DNA from: Streptomyces griseorubiginosus
Lineage (GTDB): Bacteria; Actinomycetota; Actinomycetes; Streptomycetales; Streptomycetaceae
Reading direction: 5' to 3'
Length of the DNA: 64,000 bases
Assembly: GCF_001514195.1 (NCBI RefSeq)
Contig: NZ_KQ948752.1
Coordinates: 1-64,000 of the forward strand
Part shown: piece by piece, positions 25,885-34,575 of the stretch
Position numbering within the stretch: the first letter of the stretch is position 1
How the letters are laid out: each line of letters opens with the position of its first letter
Program-made: the position numbers and the translations under genes
The notes under the pieces: model-generated
What the model was told of the DNA's origin: nothing
Databases searched by the model: none
Seen by the model: only the letters and a program-made list of their open reading frames with translations

Positions 25885-27012
25885 ATGCCCCACCCCCACG
25901 TCCTCCTCTCCGCCGCGGTCTCCCTCGACGGCTACCTGGACGACACCGGCCCCGACCGGCTCCTTCTCTCCAGCCCGGCCGACTTCGACCGCGTCGACGA
26001 GGTCCGCGCCTCCGTGGACGCGATCCTCATCGGCGCCGGCACGATCCGCGCCGACAACCCCCGCCTGCTGGTCAACTCCGAGGCCCGCCGGGCCGCCCGG
26101 GTCGCCGCCGGGAAACCGCCGTACCCCCTGAAGGTCACGGTCAGCGGCTCGGGCGAGCTGGACCCCGCGGCGAACTTCTGGCACACGGGCGGCGAGAAGG
26201 TCGTCTACACCACGGACAAGGGCGCGGACCGGGCCCGCGAACTGGGCCTGGCGGCCGAGGTGGTCGCCCTCGGCCCGGCGCTGGACTGGCGCCGCCTGCT
26301 GGAGCATCTGCACGCGGTGCACGGCGTCGAACGGCTCATGGTCGAGGGCGGCGGCCGCATCCACACCCAGCTCCTCCAGCAGGGCCTGGCGGACGAGGTG
26401 CAGCTGGTGCTGGCCCCGCTGTTCGTCGGCGATCCCGAGGCCCCGCGACTGTTCGGCCCCGGCGGCTACCAGGGCGGCCGGCTGCGGCTGGTGGAGACCC
26501 GTCGGATCGAGGACGTGGTCCTGATGCGCTACGAACCCACGGCACCGGGCACCGGCCCGACCCCCGCCGCCGCGGACCACCACTGGCTGGCGCTGGCCTG
26601 CCGACTCGCCGCCCAGTGCCCGCCCTCCCGCACGGCGTTCAGCGTGGGAGCGGTGGTGGTGGCCGCCGACGGCACGGAGTTGGCCCGCGGCCACTCCCGG
26701 GAGTCCGGCGACCCGGTCGTGCACGCGGAGGAGGCGGCCCTGGCGAAGATCGCCTCGGACGACCCGCGGCTGCCGTCCGCCACGGTCTACACGAGCCTGG
26801 AACCCTGCACCCACCGCGCCTCCCGCCCGGCCCCCTGCGCCCGGCTGATCCTGGACGCGGGGGTACGCCGGGTGGTGACGGCGTGGCGGGAGCCGGACAC
26901 GTTCGTGACGGGGGCGGACGGGACCGGCCTGCTCACCGGGCAGGGGGTCGACGTGGTGGTCCTGACCGACCACGAGGACGAGGCGAAGGCCCCGAACCGG
27001 CACCTGCTCTGA
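25885..27012 (+). CDS. RibD-like bifunctional protein with swapped domain order
   Basis: The 375-residue protein has a RibD_C/DHFR-like reductase domain first (about 1-215; AAVSLDGYL, ILIGAGTIRADNP, LMVEGGGRIHTQLL). A cytidine-deaminase-like domain follows (about 225-375; HAEEAAL and PCTHRASRPAPC, giving His, Glu and two Cys as zinc/catalytic residues). Canonical RibD has the deaminase first. The predicted chemistry is deamination and reduction of the ring-opened GTP product made by RibA. It is divergent from the MarR gene with a shared palindrome. It could be a second riboflavin-precursor route or a specialised pathway enzyme. Confidence 0.88.
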   Translation: MPHPHVLLSAAVSLDGYLDDTGPDRLLLSSPADFDRVDEVRASVDAILIGAGTIRADNPRLLVNSEARRAARVAAGKPPYPLKVTVSGSGELDPAANFWHTGGEKVVYTTDKGADRARELGLAAEVVALGPALDWRRLLEHLHAVHGVERLMVEGGGRIHTQLLQQGLADEVQLVLAPLFVGDPEAPRLFGPGGYQGGRLRLVETRRIEDVVLMRYEPTAPGTGPTPAAADHHWLALACRLAAQCPPSRTAFSVGAVVVAADGTELARGHSRESGDPVVHAEEAALAKIASDDPRLPSATVYTSLEPCTHRASRPAPCARLILDAGVRRVVTAWREPDTFVTGADGTGLLTGQGVDVVVLTDHEDEAKAPNRHLL

Positions 27013-27123
27013 CGGCGGGGAGTGGCGGGCGGTGCCCCCGAAACGCAGACAGCGCCCGACCCGACCGAAGCCGGCTCAGGCGCTGCACAGCAGGCCGGAG
27101 GAGTCACCCCCGTCCGCAACCTG

Positions 27124-27196
27124 TAGGCCCTGTGGGACTCGAACCCACAACCAATGGATTAAAAGTCCACTGCTCTGCCAATTGAGCTAAGGGCCC
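27124..27196 (-). tRNA. tRNA-Lys (TTT)
   Basis: This is a 73-nt cloverleaf with the anticodon loop CTTTTAA, a 7-bp acceptor stem beginning GGGCCCT with a G1-U72 wobble, and the T arm GTGGGTTCGAGTCCCAC. A73 is present and CCA is not encoded. Confidence 0.95.
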
Positions 27197-27230
27197 AGGC
27201 GATGTTGCCCCCACGAGCATAGCCGGACGT

Positions 27231-27265
27231 GGCCGTGTCTCCGATCGGGTATCGGGGACACGGCC
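27231..27265 (-). terminator. Hairpin terminator after APC permease gene
   Basis: A 15-bp stem (GGCCGTGTCTCCGAT with its near-complement, one wobble) encloses the 5-nt loop CGGGT. It lies 30 bp beyond the permease stop codon and before tRNA-Lys. Confidence 0.8.
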
Positions 27266-27294
27266 GTGTCAGAGGGGCCGGGGAGTGGGAAAGG

Positions 27295-28851
27295 TCAGGG
27301 ATCGACCGGTTCGGGGGCGTTCGCGCGGGCCGCCTCGCGGGCCCTGGTGCGCTCGTGCTCCGGGTTGAGGAACCAGTGCCGGGCCGAGGCCGCCCACCAG
27401 ATCCACGCGAAGCCGAGGACGGCCAGGACGGCGATCGGGGCGTAGTTGAAGGTCTCCCAGGTGACCGGCGAGACCTGCGGGAGCATGAAGAGGATCGTGA
27501 TCACACCGACCCATCCCACCGACACCAGCCCGATCGCCCGCGACCAGCGGCCCAGGTGCCACGGCCCCCGGTCGAAGGCGTCGCCCTTGCGCAGCCGCAG
27601 CAGCGTCGGGATGACGTAGGCGATGTAGAGGCCGATCACCGCGACGGACGTCACCGCCGCGTAGGCCGTGTAGTTGATCAGGTACGGCAGGCCCAGCAGC
27701 AGTGCCCCGCCCGCGGCCAGCCACACCGCCGCCACGGGGGTACGGGTGCGCGGGCTGACCGTGTGCCAGAGGTGCGAGAACGGCAGCGCGCCGTCGCGTG
27801 AGAAGGCGTAGATCATGCGGCTGTTGGCGGTCACCGACGCCATCCCGCAGAACAGCTGGGCGCCGATGACGACCAGGAGCAGGAGCTTGCCGGCCGTGGC
27901 CCCGAGCGCGTCGAGGAGGATCTGCGCCGGGGGCGCGCCGGTCGGGGAGTTCAGGGCGCCGTCGTAGGACTGGATCGCGAAGGTGAAGCCGAGCAGGAGT
28001 ACGAAGCCCGCTATCCACGACGTCCAGATCGACTGGACGATGCCCTTCGGGCCGGCCGTGGACGCGTCGTGCGTCTCCTCGGTCATGTGGGCCGAGGCGT
28101 CGTAGCCGGTGAAGGTGTACTGGGCCATGAGCAGCCCCAGCAGCACCACGTACACCCCGCTCCCCCAGCCCGTGTTGTTGACGAACTCGCCGAACACGAA
28201 GGACGCCGACTGGTGTTTGTCGGGGGCGAAGGTGAGCGCGCCGACGATGACGGCCACGCCGATCACGTGCCACCACACGCTCACGCTGTTCAGCAGCGCC
28301 ACGATCCGCACGCCGAAGGTGTTCAGCAGGCCGTGCAGCACGAGGATGGCGGCGAAGAGGAGGATCGTGCGGCCGGGGGTGACCTCGAAGTCGAACTGGA
28401 GGTTCAGGTACGCCCCGAGGAAGGACGCGGCGCCGAAGTCGATGCCCGCCGTCACCGCGACCTGGCCCAGTACGTTGAACCAGCCCGTGAACCAGGCCCA
28501 GGCGGCGGCCGATCTGGGTGGGGCCAGCCGGTGCGCCCAGAAGTACAGGCCGGCCGAGGTCGGGTACGCCGAACAGATCTCGGCCATCGACAGGCCGACG
28601 AAGAGCGTCATCAGGCCTACGGCGACCCAGCCCCAGGTGATGACCGCGGGGCCGCCCGTGTTCATGCCGAACAGGTAGAGGGTCAGACAGCCCGACAGCA
28701 CCGAGATGATGGTGAAGGAGACCGCGTAGTTGGAGAACGCCGACATGCGGCGGGCCAGGACCTGCGTGTAGCCGAGCTGGGCAAGCCGTTCCTCGTCGGA
28801 GAGTTCCTTGGAGATCCCCGACTGCCCACTCGCTATGGCGTCATCTGTCAT
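27295..28851 (-). CDS. APC-superfamily amino acid permease
   Basis: About 518 residues with 12 predicted membrane segments. The N-terminal LAQLGYTQVLARRMSAFSNY and the AEICSAYPTSAGLYFWAH segment are typical of the GABA/amino-acid-choline permease branch. TGYDASAHMTEET, in a central loop, is also characteristic. It imports an amino acid or amine with proton coupling. I start at the ATG at 28851, preceded by GGGGG; in-frame starts at 28869 and 28887 are possible. No catabolic gene adjoins it, so the substrate is undetermined. Confidence 0.9.
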   Translation of the reverse strand: MTDDAIASGQSGISKELSDEERLAQLGYTQVLARRMSAFSNYAVSFTIISVLSGCLTLYLFGMNTGGPAVITWGWVAVGLMTLFVGLSMAEICSAYPTSAGLYFWAHRLAPPRSAAAWAWFTGWFNVLGQVAVTAGIDFGAASFLGAYLNLQFDFEVTPGRTILLFAAILVLHGLLNTFGVRIVALLNSVSVWWHVIGVAVIVGALTFAPDKHQSASFVFGEFVNNTGWGSGVYVVLLGLLMAQYTFTGYDASAHMTEETHDASTAGPKGIVQSIWTSWIAGFVLLLGFTFAIQSYDGALNSPTGAPPAQILLDALGATAGKLLLLVVIGAQLFCGMASVTANSRMIYAFSRDGALPFSHLWHTVSPRTRTPVAAVWLAAGGALLLGLPYLINYTAYAAVTSVAVIGLYIAYVIPTLLRLRKGDAFDRGPWHLGRWSRAIGLVSVGWVGVITILFMLPQVSPVTWETFNYAPIAVLAVLGFAWIWWAASARHWFLNPEHERTRAREAARANAPEPVDP

Positions 28852-28914
28852 GCCCCCAGCGATTCCCATCCCGGGGGCGTGACACACGTCACAACTTGGC
28901 CGAGAAGCGACCCT

Positions 28915-31032
28915 CTAGAAAAGGCCCTTGTAGCTCTGCCAGCCACTCGCGATCTTCGTACGCCCCCCGAACGACCCCTTGCCGTCGCCGTTGTTGCGGT
29001 ACAGGTTGCCGGCGGTGTCCCGGGAGACCAGGTCGTTCCTGCCGTCGCCGGTGATGTCCCCGACGCCGACGACCACGTTGTACGAGGTCCCCCAGCTGGA
29101 GAAGACCTTCACCCGCTCCTTGACCTGCCCGGTGCCGGTGCCGCCGTAGCGCCACAGCGTGCCGGCCTTGTCCTGCACCAGGACGTCCCCGAAGCCGTCG
29201 CCGTCGAGGTCACCGGCACCGACGATCTTCTTGTAGGTGGCCCAGCTGCGGATCTTCACGCCCGGCTTGAGCTTGCTCGCGCCGTCGTTGGCGAACAGGT
29301 AGACGTCACCGGTGGACGCCTTGCGGGCCAGCAGGTCGACCCGGCCGTCGCCGGTCAGGTCGCCGGGGGCGGTCAGGACGTTGTACGCGTTCCAGCCGGT
29401 GCCGAGCGAGGTGTGGCTGCTCGCCGGGGCGTACGAACCCTCCCCGCACTTGCCCGCGTAGCGGCGCAGCTCGCCGTTCGGCATCCGGACCAGCATCTCG
29501 GCACAGCGGTCCTTGCCCATGTCGCCGAAGGGCACGGCCACGGTCCCGGCGGGCCAGCCGGAGCCGTTCTGCTTCCAGTCGAACTTGCCGCCACCGTTGG
29601 TGTACTGGAGGCTCAGCGTGCCGGAGGAGTTGAGGGTGGCCAGCTCACCGTAGGCGTAGCCGCCCTGGTCGTGGTGGCCCTGGCGGCCGCCGCTCAGCGC
29701 GATCTTGCCGCTGGTGGTGAACGTGCCCACGCCGTCGGCGGCCTTCGCGGTCAGCGTCCAGGTCTTCTGGCCGTTGTACGCGTAGGCGCCCGAGTTCGTC
29801 GTGCCGTCCCACTGGAGGTCGATGGCCGTACCGCTGCCCTTGAGGGTGCGGTCCGTGCGGCCCTGGGCGTCCTTCACCGTGAAGGTCCAGTCGGCGGGCT
29901 TGCTGAGCTGCCAGGTGCTCATCCAGGCCATGTTGCCGCCGTTGCGACCCGAGGCGTTGAAGTAGGGGTTGTCCAGGTCCGACTCGATCTTCCCGAGCGA
30001 CTGGGCGGGCACCCCGCTCGGCACGATCCGGATCGTGCGGTCGGCGTCGACGTAGGCGACACCCCCGCCGAACTTGTCCACCGACCAGGTCAGCCGCCGC
30101 TGGTCGGTGGTGTTCCCGGCCGGCAGGTCGGCGATGGCGCGCGCGACGGCGGCCGTACCGGTGTGGAAGTCCGTCAGCATCAGCTTGCCGGCGCTCCGGT
30201 CGTGCCGGACGAGGTAGCCGTCGCCGACGAGCACGGGTCCGGAGGGCACCGTGATGTTCTTCTTCGCCGTACGGTCGTACACGCCCGCGGCGCCCGTCGG
30301 GCCGCAGTTCCAGTAGATCCAGCGGCCGACGACCTGGAGCTCCTTGACCGTGCAGGGGGCGCCGGTGGAGACGGTTGCGACCGTCTTCTTCCCCTCCAGG
30401 TCGTACTGGGTGAGCACGCCGTTGCCCGAGCCCGGCGTCCACAGCGCGGAACCCCACACGGAGGCGGCGGTGACGGAACGGGTCAGCCGGACGTCCTCGT
30501 CGCGGTACCGGTTCACCGCGTCGACGTACTGCTTGCCGGTGGAGGCCGCGTTGTAGACGAAGTAGCGGCCGGTGGCGTCCACGAAACGGCCGCCGGTGAC
30601 ATCGGGTTCGGTGCCGTGGTAGCTGTTCGGCTCCAGCCAGATCTGGGCGCGCTCCTTGCCGGACTCGTCGACCCGGAAGTAGCCGACGCTCTGCTCACCG
30701 GTGGACCGCAGCGGCACGCAGTCGCCCGCGTCGCAGGGCACCCGCTGAAGGTGGGTGCCGTTGGCGTAGACGCCGGCGAACCCGCGGGTGTCCTGCGTCA
30801 GCACCGTGGAGCCGTCCGGCGAGAGCTGCCGGCCCACCACGTACTGGTCGCCGTTCGGCCGGTACTCGACGCTGGTCAGATAGCCGGCCGCGTAGTCGAG
30901 GCCCCACACGCCGTCCGTGGCGATCGGCGTCGGGCTGGTGTCCGCGGCCGCCTGGCCCGCGGACGTCAGGGTGCCGGCGCTCAGGGCGGCCAGCGAGGCA
31001 AGAGTGAGTGCGATCCGGGCACGCCGGGTCAA
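28915..31032 (-). CDS. Secreted FG-GAP/VCBS-repeat protein
   Basis: About 705 residues with a signal peptide (RRARIALTLASLAALSAGTL, cleavage near AAADTSP). The body is beta-propeller-like. A FlgD-like Ig segment near 450-480 (LQWDGTTNSGAYAYNG) is followed by C-terminal FG-GAP repeats with calcium-binding loops GDLTGDGRVDLL, GDLDGDGFGDVL and GDITGDGRNDLV. I choose a TTG at 31032 because GGGGAGGG precedes it at ideal spacing; an open frame to 31095 lacks a signal-like start. Likely an extracellular adhesive or structural protein. Function unknown. Confidence 0.85.
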   Translation of the reverse strand: MTRRARIALTLASLAALSAGTLTSAGQAAADTSPTPIATDGVWGLDYAAGYLTSVEYRPNGDQYVVGRQLSPDGSTVLTQDTRGFAGVYANGTHLQRVPCDAGDCVPLRSTGEQSVGYFRVDESGKERAQIWLEPNSYHGTEPDVTGGRFVDATGRYFVYNAASTGKQYVDAVNRYRDEDVRLTRSVTAASVWGSALWTPGSGNGVLTQYDLEGKKTVATVSTGAPCTVKELQVVGRWIYWNCGPTGAAGVYDRTAKKNITVPSGPVLVGDGYLVRHDRSAGKLMLTDFHTGTAAVARAIADLPAGNTTDQRRLTWSVDKFGGGVAYVDADRTIRIVPSGVPAQSLGKIESDLDNPYFNASGRNGGNMAWMSTWQLSKPADWTFTVKDAQGRTDRTLKGSGTAIDLQWDGTTNSGAYAYNGQKTWTLTAKAADGVGTFTTSGKIALSGGRQGHHDQGGYAYGELATLNSSGTLSLQYTNGGGKFDWKQNGSGWPAGTVAVPFGDMGKDRCAEMLVRMPNGELRRYAGKCGEGSYAPASSHTSLGTGWNAYNVLTAPGDLTGDGRVDLLARKASTGDVYLFANDGASKLKPGVKIRSWATYKKIVGAGDLDGDGFGDVLVQDKAGTLWRYGGTGTGQVKERVKVFSSWGTSYNVVVGVGDITGDGRNDLVSRDTAGNLYRNNGDGKGSFGGRTKIASGWQSYKGLF

Positions 31033-31161
31033 GGGTCCCTCCCCAGGGAAGTCAGAAAAGGCGCGGCGGCAGGCCTGGTGTTCCCCCTCGGCCACACTCC
31101 ACAGCGCGATCCCCGGATGCTAACAACTGCCCCACAGACTCCGGTAGTCGAATACGCATAC

Positions 31162-31201
31162 GAGAAGGGCCCGTACGACCGAAGTCGTACGGGCCCTTCT
31201 C
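31162..31201 (-). terminator. Hairpin terminator after DEAD-box helicase gene
   Basis: A perfect 18-bp stem (GAGAAGGGCCCGTACGAC with its complement) is closed on the minus strand by the stable tetraloop TTCG. It lies 13 bp past the helicase stop codon. Confidence 0.9.
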
Positions 31202-31214
31202 ACTTCACACTGTG

Positions 31215-33314
31215 TCAGCCGTTGCGCTTCCAGCGCGGCTTGTCGTCGCGGCGGCCGAAGGAGCCGGTGCCGCTGCCGCTGCCGCTGCCGCGGTGGTCGT
31301 CACGACGGCCGTAGGGGCGGTCGTGGCTCGGGCGGTCGTGGCCGGCGGAGCGGAAGCCCGGGCGGTCGCCCTGGCGGTCACGGTTGAACGGACGGTCGCT
31401 GCCCCGGTGGCCGCCACGGTCGTCACGGCGCTCGAAGGAACGGCCGGCCGGACGGTCGTTGTCGCGGCGGAAGCCACCGCGGTCGTTGTCCCGACGGTCA
31501 CGGTTGAAGCCACCGCGGTCGTCACGACGCTCGAAGGAACGGCCACCACGGTCGTCCCGACGGTCGTTGTCCCGACGGAAGCCACCACGGTCGTTGTCCC
31601 GACGGTCACGGTTGAAGCCGCCACGGTCGTCACGACGCTCGAACGAACGGCCACCACGGTCGTCCCGACGGTCGTTGTCCCGACGGAAGCCACCACGGTC
31701 GTTGTCCCGACGGTCACGGTTGAAGCCGCCACGGTCGTCACGACGCTCGAACGAACGACCACCACGGTCGTCCCGACGCTCGTAGTTGCCCCGCTCGTCA
31801 CGGCGCTGACGCGGCTGCTCGTACGCCGGACGCTCGGCGGGCTGCTCGGCGACGAGGGCCTCGGCGCGGATCTCCGCCTCCTGGGCCACGACGGCCTCGG
31901 CGGCCGCGGCCACCGCGGTCTCCGGGTCCTCACCGCGCTCGCGGGCGGCACGCGCGACGAGGCGGTCGGCCTCCTCGCGCAGCTCGGTCGCGCGGCGCTG
32001 GGCCCGCTCCAGCTCCTTGGTGAGCTGGGCGACCTCACGCTCGGCCTGCTGAGCCGCGTTGGCCGCGGACTCGGACTGGACCTCGGTCATCGAACGGGCG
32101 CCGGTGATCTCGGCGACCTCGGGCTCGAAGGCCGTACCGGAGTTGATGATGTGACGGCCGGCGTCGACGCCCGCGTCCTCCATCAGCCGGAAGATCTGCC
32201 GGCGCTGGTGCGGGAGGGAGAGGGAGACGACGGTGCCGGTGCGGCCGGCGCGAGCGGTACGGCCCGCGCGGTGCAGGTAGTCCTTGTGGTCGCCGGCGGG
32301 GTCGACGTTCAGGACCAGGTCGATGCCGTCGACGTGGATGCCGCGGGCGGCGACGTCGGTGGCGACGAGCGCGTTGACGTAGCCGTCCTTGAAGTCGGCC
32401 AGCGTGCGAGTGCGCGCGCCCTGGGTCATGCCGCCGTGCAGCGCGTCGGCCTTCACCCCGGCCTCGCGCAGCTGCTCGGCGATGCGGTCGGCGCCCAGCT
32501 GGGTGCGGACGAAGATGATGGTGCGGCCCTTGCGGGAGGCGATGGCCGCGGTGACCGGCGCCTTGTCCTTGGGCTTCACGATCAGGATGTGGTGGGACAT
32601 CGTCGTGACGTTGCCCTGGGCGCTGTCGACCTCGTGCGAGACCGGGTCGACCAGGTAGCGCTTGACCAGGGTGGAGATCTCGTTCTCCATGGTCGCGGAG
32701 AACAGCATCCGCTGGCCGCCGGCCGGGACCTGGTCGAGCAGCTCGGTGACCTCGGGCAGGAAGCCCAGGTCGGACATCTGGTCGGCCTCGTCGAGGACGG
32801 CGACCTCGACGTTCTCCAGGGAGCAGGCGCCGCGGTTGATGATGTCGCGCAGCCGGCCCGGGGTGGCGACGAGGATGTCGACGCCGCGCTCCAGGGCGTA
32901 GATCTGGTTGCCCATCGACGTACCGCCGCAGACGACCTTCATCTTCAGGCCGACGACGTCGCCGTAGGGCTGGAGGGCGTCCGCGACCTGCATCGCGAGT
33001 TCGCGGGTCGGGGTGAGGATGACCGCGCGGGGCTTGTGCTTCTCGGTGCGGCCGCCGGCGAGACGCGCCAGGGTCGGCAGACCGAAGGAGAGGGTCTTGC
33101 CGGAGCCGGTGCGGCCACGGCCGAGGATGTCCTTGCCGGCCAGGGCGTCCGGGATGGTCGCGGCCTGGATCGGGAAGGGGGTGGTCACGCCGTTCTGGGC
33201 GAGCTTGCGCACCACGCCCTCGGGGAGACCGAGGTCCGCGAAGGTGACCTCGGGAGCGCCTTCGGTGCCCTCGTTCTCGGGCATGACGGCGTGATCAGTA
33301 CTGGAAATGGACAT
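31215..33314 (-). CDS. DEAD-box ATP-dependent RNA helicase
   Basis: About 699 residues. The Q-motif region (FADLGLPEGVVRKLAQNG), motif I (GRTGSGKT), Ia (PTRELA), DEAD (VLDEADQM), SAT (FSATME) and motif VI (HRAGRTARAG) are all present. After the helicase core comes an Arg/Asp/Gly-rich tail of about 200 residues made of RGG-type repeats, including three 36-residue units, which should bind RNA non-specifically. Such proteins unwind structured RNA in cold adaptation, ribosome assembly and mRNA decay. Starts at ATG 33314 (MSISSTDHAV). Confidence 0.92.
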   Translation of the reverse strand: MSISSTDHAVMPENEGTEGAPEVTFADLGLPEGVVRKLAQNGVTTPFPIQAATIPDALAGKDILGRGRTGSGKTLSFGLPTLARLAGGRTEKHKPRAVILTPTRELAMQVADALQPYGDVVGLKMKVVCGGTSMGNQIYALERGVDILVATPGRLRDIINRGACSLENVEVAVLDEADQMSDLGFLPEVTELLDQVPAGGQRMLFSATMENEISTLVKRYLVDPVSHEVDSAQGNVTTMSHHILIVKPKDKAPVTAAIASRKGRTIIFVRTQLGADRIAEQLREAGVKADALHGGMTQGARTRTLADFKDGYVNALVATDVAARGIHVDGIDLVLNVDPAGDHKDYLHRAGRTARAGRTGTVVSLSLPHQRRQIFRLMEDAGVDAGRHIINSGTAFEPEVAEITGARSMTEVQSESAANAAQQAEREVAQLTKELERAQRRATELREEADRLVARAARERGEDPETAVAAAAEAVVAQEAEIRAEALVAEQPAERPAYEQPRQRRDERGNYERRDDRGGRSFERRDDRGGFNRDRRDNDRGGFRRDNDRRDDRGGRSFERRDDRGGFNRDRRDNDRGGFRRDNDRRDDRGGRSFERRDDRGGFNRDRRDNDRGGFRRDNDRPAGRSFERRDDRGGHRGSDRPFNRDRQGDRPGFRSAGHDRPSHDRPYGRRDDHRGSGSGSGTGSFGRRDDKPRWKRNG
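31501..31824 (-). repeat. Three-copy 108-bp direct repeat inside helicase gene
   Basis: Units beginning CGGTTGAAGC start at 31501, 31609 and 31717, exactly 108 bp apart, and are nearly identical in DNA. They encode the 36-residue Arg/Asp/Gly-rich unit of the helicase tail. The third unit is partly diverged at its far end. Confidence 0.85.
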
Positions 33315-33548
33315 GCGTAAGCGAAACCTTCCGGAGTCTCGTCGGCACGCGCCCGTCAACTCCGTGATTTCGCAATACGACCGCCTCTATGCGGTCAGCC
33401 ACGGCAAGGGAGAGAACGCGCCACACGGCGCTCTCTGCAATGGCGCCGGGCAATGGGATCAAACGATCTACCACCATACGCACCCCCCACCCCCCAAGGC
33501 AAACCAACGCCTGCCGGTGTAGTGGAGGTCACGTGGGCGGCCGCCGCG

Positions 33549-34061
33549 TCACACCGGCGCACCCGCCGTGGGCGCCGGCTCGCGCTGGCTCAGCTGCGCT
33601 CCCGTCTCCGGCGGCGCCGACGACGACGGCTCCGCGGGCGGCGGCGACGGGGTGGGCGAGGCGGGCGGCTCGCTCGACGCGGGCGGCTCCGGATCGGGCG
33701 TGTGCGTGGGGGGCGGGTCGACGTGCGTCGCCGAGGGTGCCGGCCTGGCCGACTTCCCCGGCCGCGCCCCCGCGGAGGCGGACGCGCTCGCCGAGGCGGA
33801 CGCCGACGGGGACGCCGACTCCTCGCCGTGCTTCCCCTTCTTCTTCCCGTGCTTGCCGTCCGCGGCCGCCCTGCCGAGCCCCACGGAACCGCCGGAGCCC
33901 GCCGAGCCCCCGTCGGGGCCGGCACCGCCCCGCTCACCGGCGGAGTGCGAGGGCTTGGCGCCGCTGCCTCCGTCGTCCCCGCCCACGCTCATGCAGCCCG
34001 CTGCGGCGGCGACGGCCATGACCGTGGCGGCCAGACGGACGGGTACGTACAAGGGGCGCAC
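33549..34061 (-). CDS. Putative lipoprotein, low complexity
   Basis: The 170-residue protein has a lipoprotein signal (VRLAATVMAVAAAAGC, lipobox AAGC). The mature part is low complexity: Gly/Ser, a Lys cluster (KHGKKKGKHGE), a Ser-Ala repeat and a Pro/Ser/Thr-rich C-terminus. It is probably anchored to the outer face of the membrane as a disordered linker or wall-spanning protein. There is no enzyme motif. Its codon pattern and the signal peptide support a real gene; function unknown. Confidence 0.7.
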   Translation of the reverse strand: MRPLYVPVRLAATVMAVAAAAGCMSVGGDDGGSGAKPSHSAGERGGAGPDGGSAGSGGSVGLGRAAADGKHGKKKGKHGEESASPSASASASASASAGARPGKSARPAPSATHVDPPPTHTPDPEPPASSEPPASPTPSPPPAEPSSSAPPETGAQLSQREPAPTAGAPV

Positions 34062-34140
34062 GAGCAGCCACCTCCGAGGGCGGGCGTCAGAGAGTCAACC
34101 TGTCCAACTCCTGCCGCCCACAAGAGGACACGCGAACCCG

Positions 34141-34491
34141 CTATCCGTACCCGAGTGCGTGCAGCCGCGCGTCGTCGATCCCGAAGTGGTGGGCGATCTC
34201 GTGGACCACCGTCACCTCGGTCTCCGCGACCACCTCGTCCCGCGTCCCGCACATCCTGAGCGTCGGACCCCGGTAGATCGTGATGCGGTCCGGCAGCACC
34301 CCGGCGTACCACTCGCCCCGGTCGGTCAGCGGAGTGCCCTCGTACAGCCCGAGCAGCTCGGGATCGTCCGCCGGCGGTTCGTCCTCGACGAACACCGCGA
34401 CGTTGTCCATCAGCCGCGTCAACTCCGGCGGAATCCGGTCCAGCGCCTCGGCGACCAGTTCCTCGAACTCCTCGCGCGTCATCTCCAGCAC
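34141..34491 (-). CDS. Small zincin-like metallopeptidase family protein
   Basis: About 116 residues with the zinc motif HEIAHHFGIDD, the hallmark of the short metallopeptidase (zincin_1) family, preceded by TREEFEELVAEALDRIPPEL and ITIYRGPTLR. Typical members are about 115-130 residues. I prefer the GTG at 34491 (VLEMTREEF), with GGAG upstream; a frame continues to 34566. The gene is divergent from the metallophosphoesterase gene, with 84 bp between. Substrate unknown. Confidence 0.87.
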   Translation of the reverse strand: MLEMTREEFEELVAEALDRIPPELTRLMDNVAVFVEDEPPADDPELLGLYEGTPLTDRGEWYAGVLPDRITIYRGPTLRMCGTRDEVVAETEVTVVHEIAHHFGIDDARLHALGYG

Positions 34492-34575
34492 ATGCCCATT
34501 CTCCGGTACGACCCCGCCGTACGAGAGGGGGAGCGCGCCCGCATATCCGGGCGCGGACTTGGGCATACGGGATCA

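Noticed and set aside
28069..31314. Long plus-strand open frame opposite the permease and FG-GAP genes
   Set aside because: Antisense to two genes with clear domains; composition typical of a shadow frame.
31501..31824. CRISPR-like array
   Set aside because: The 108-bp repeats are contiguous, in frame and protein-coding, with no unique spacers.
33568..34575. Upstream extension of the metallophosphoesterase frame
   Set aside because: It runs antisense to the lipoprotein and zincin genes; the ATG at 34576 gives the expected protein.
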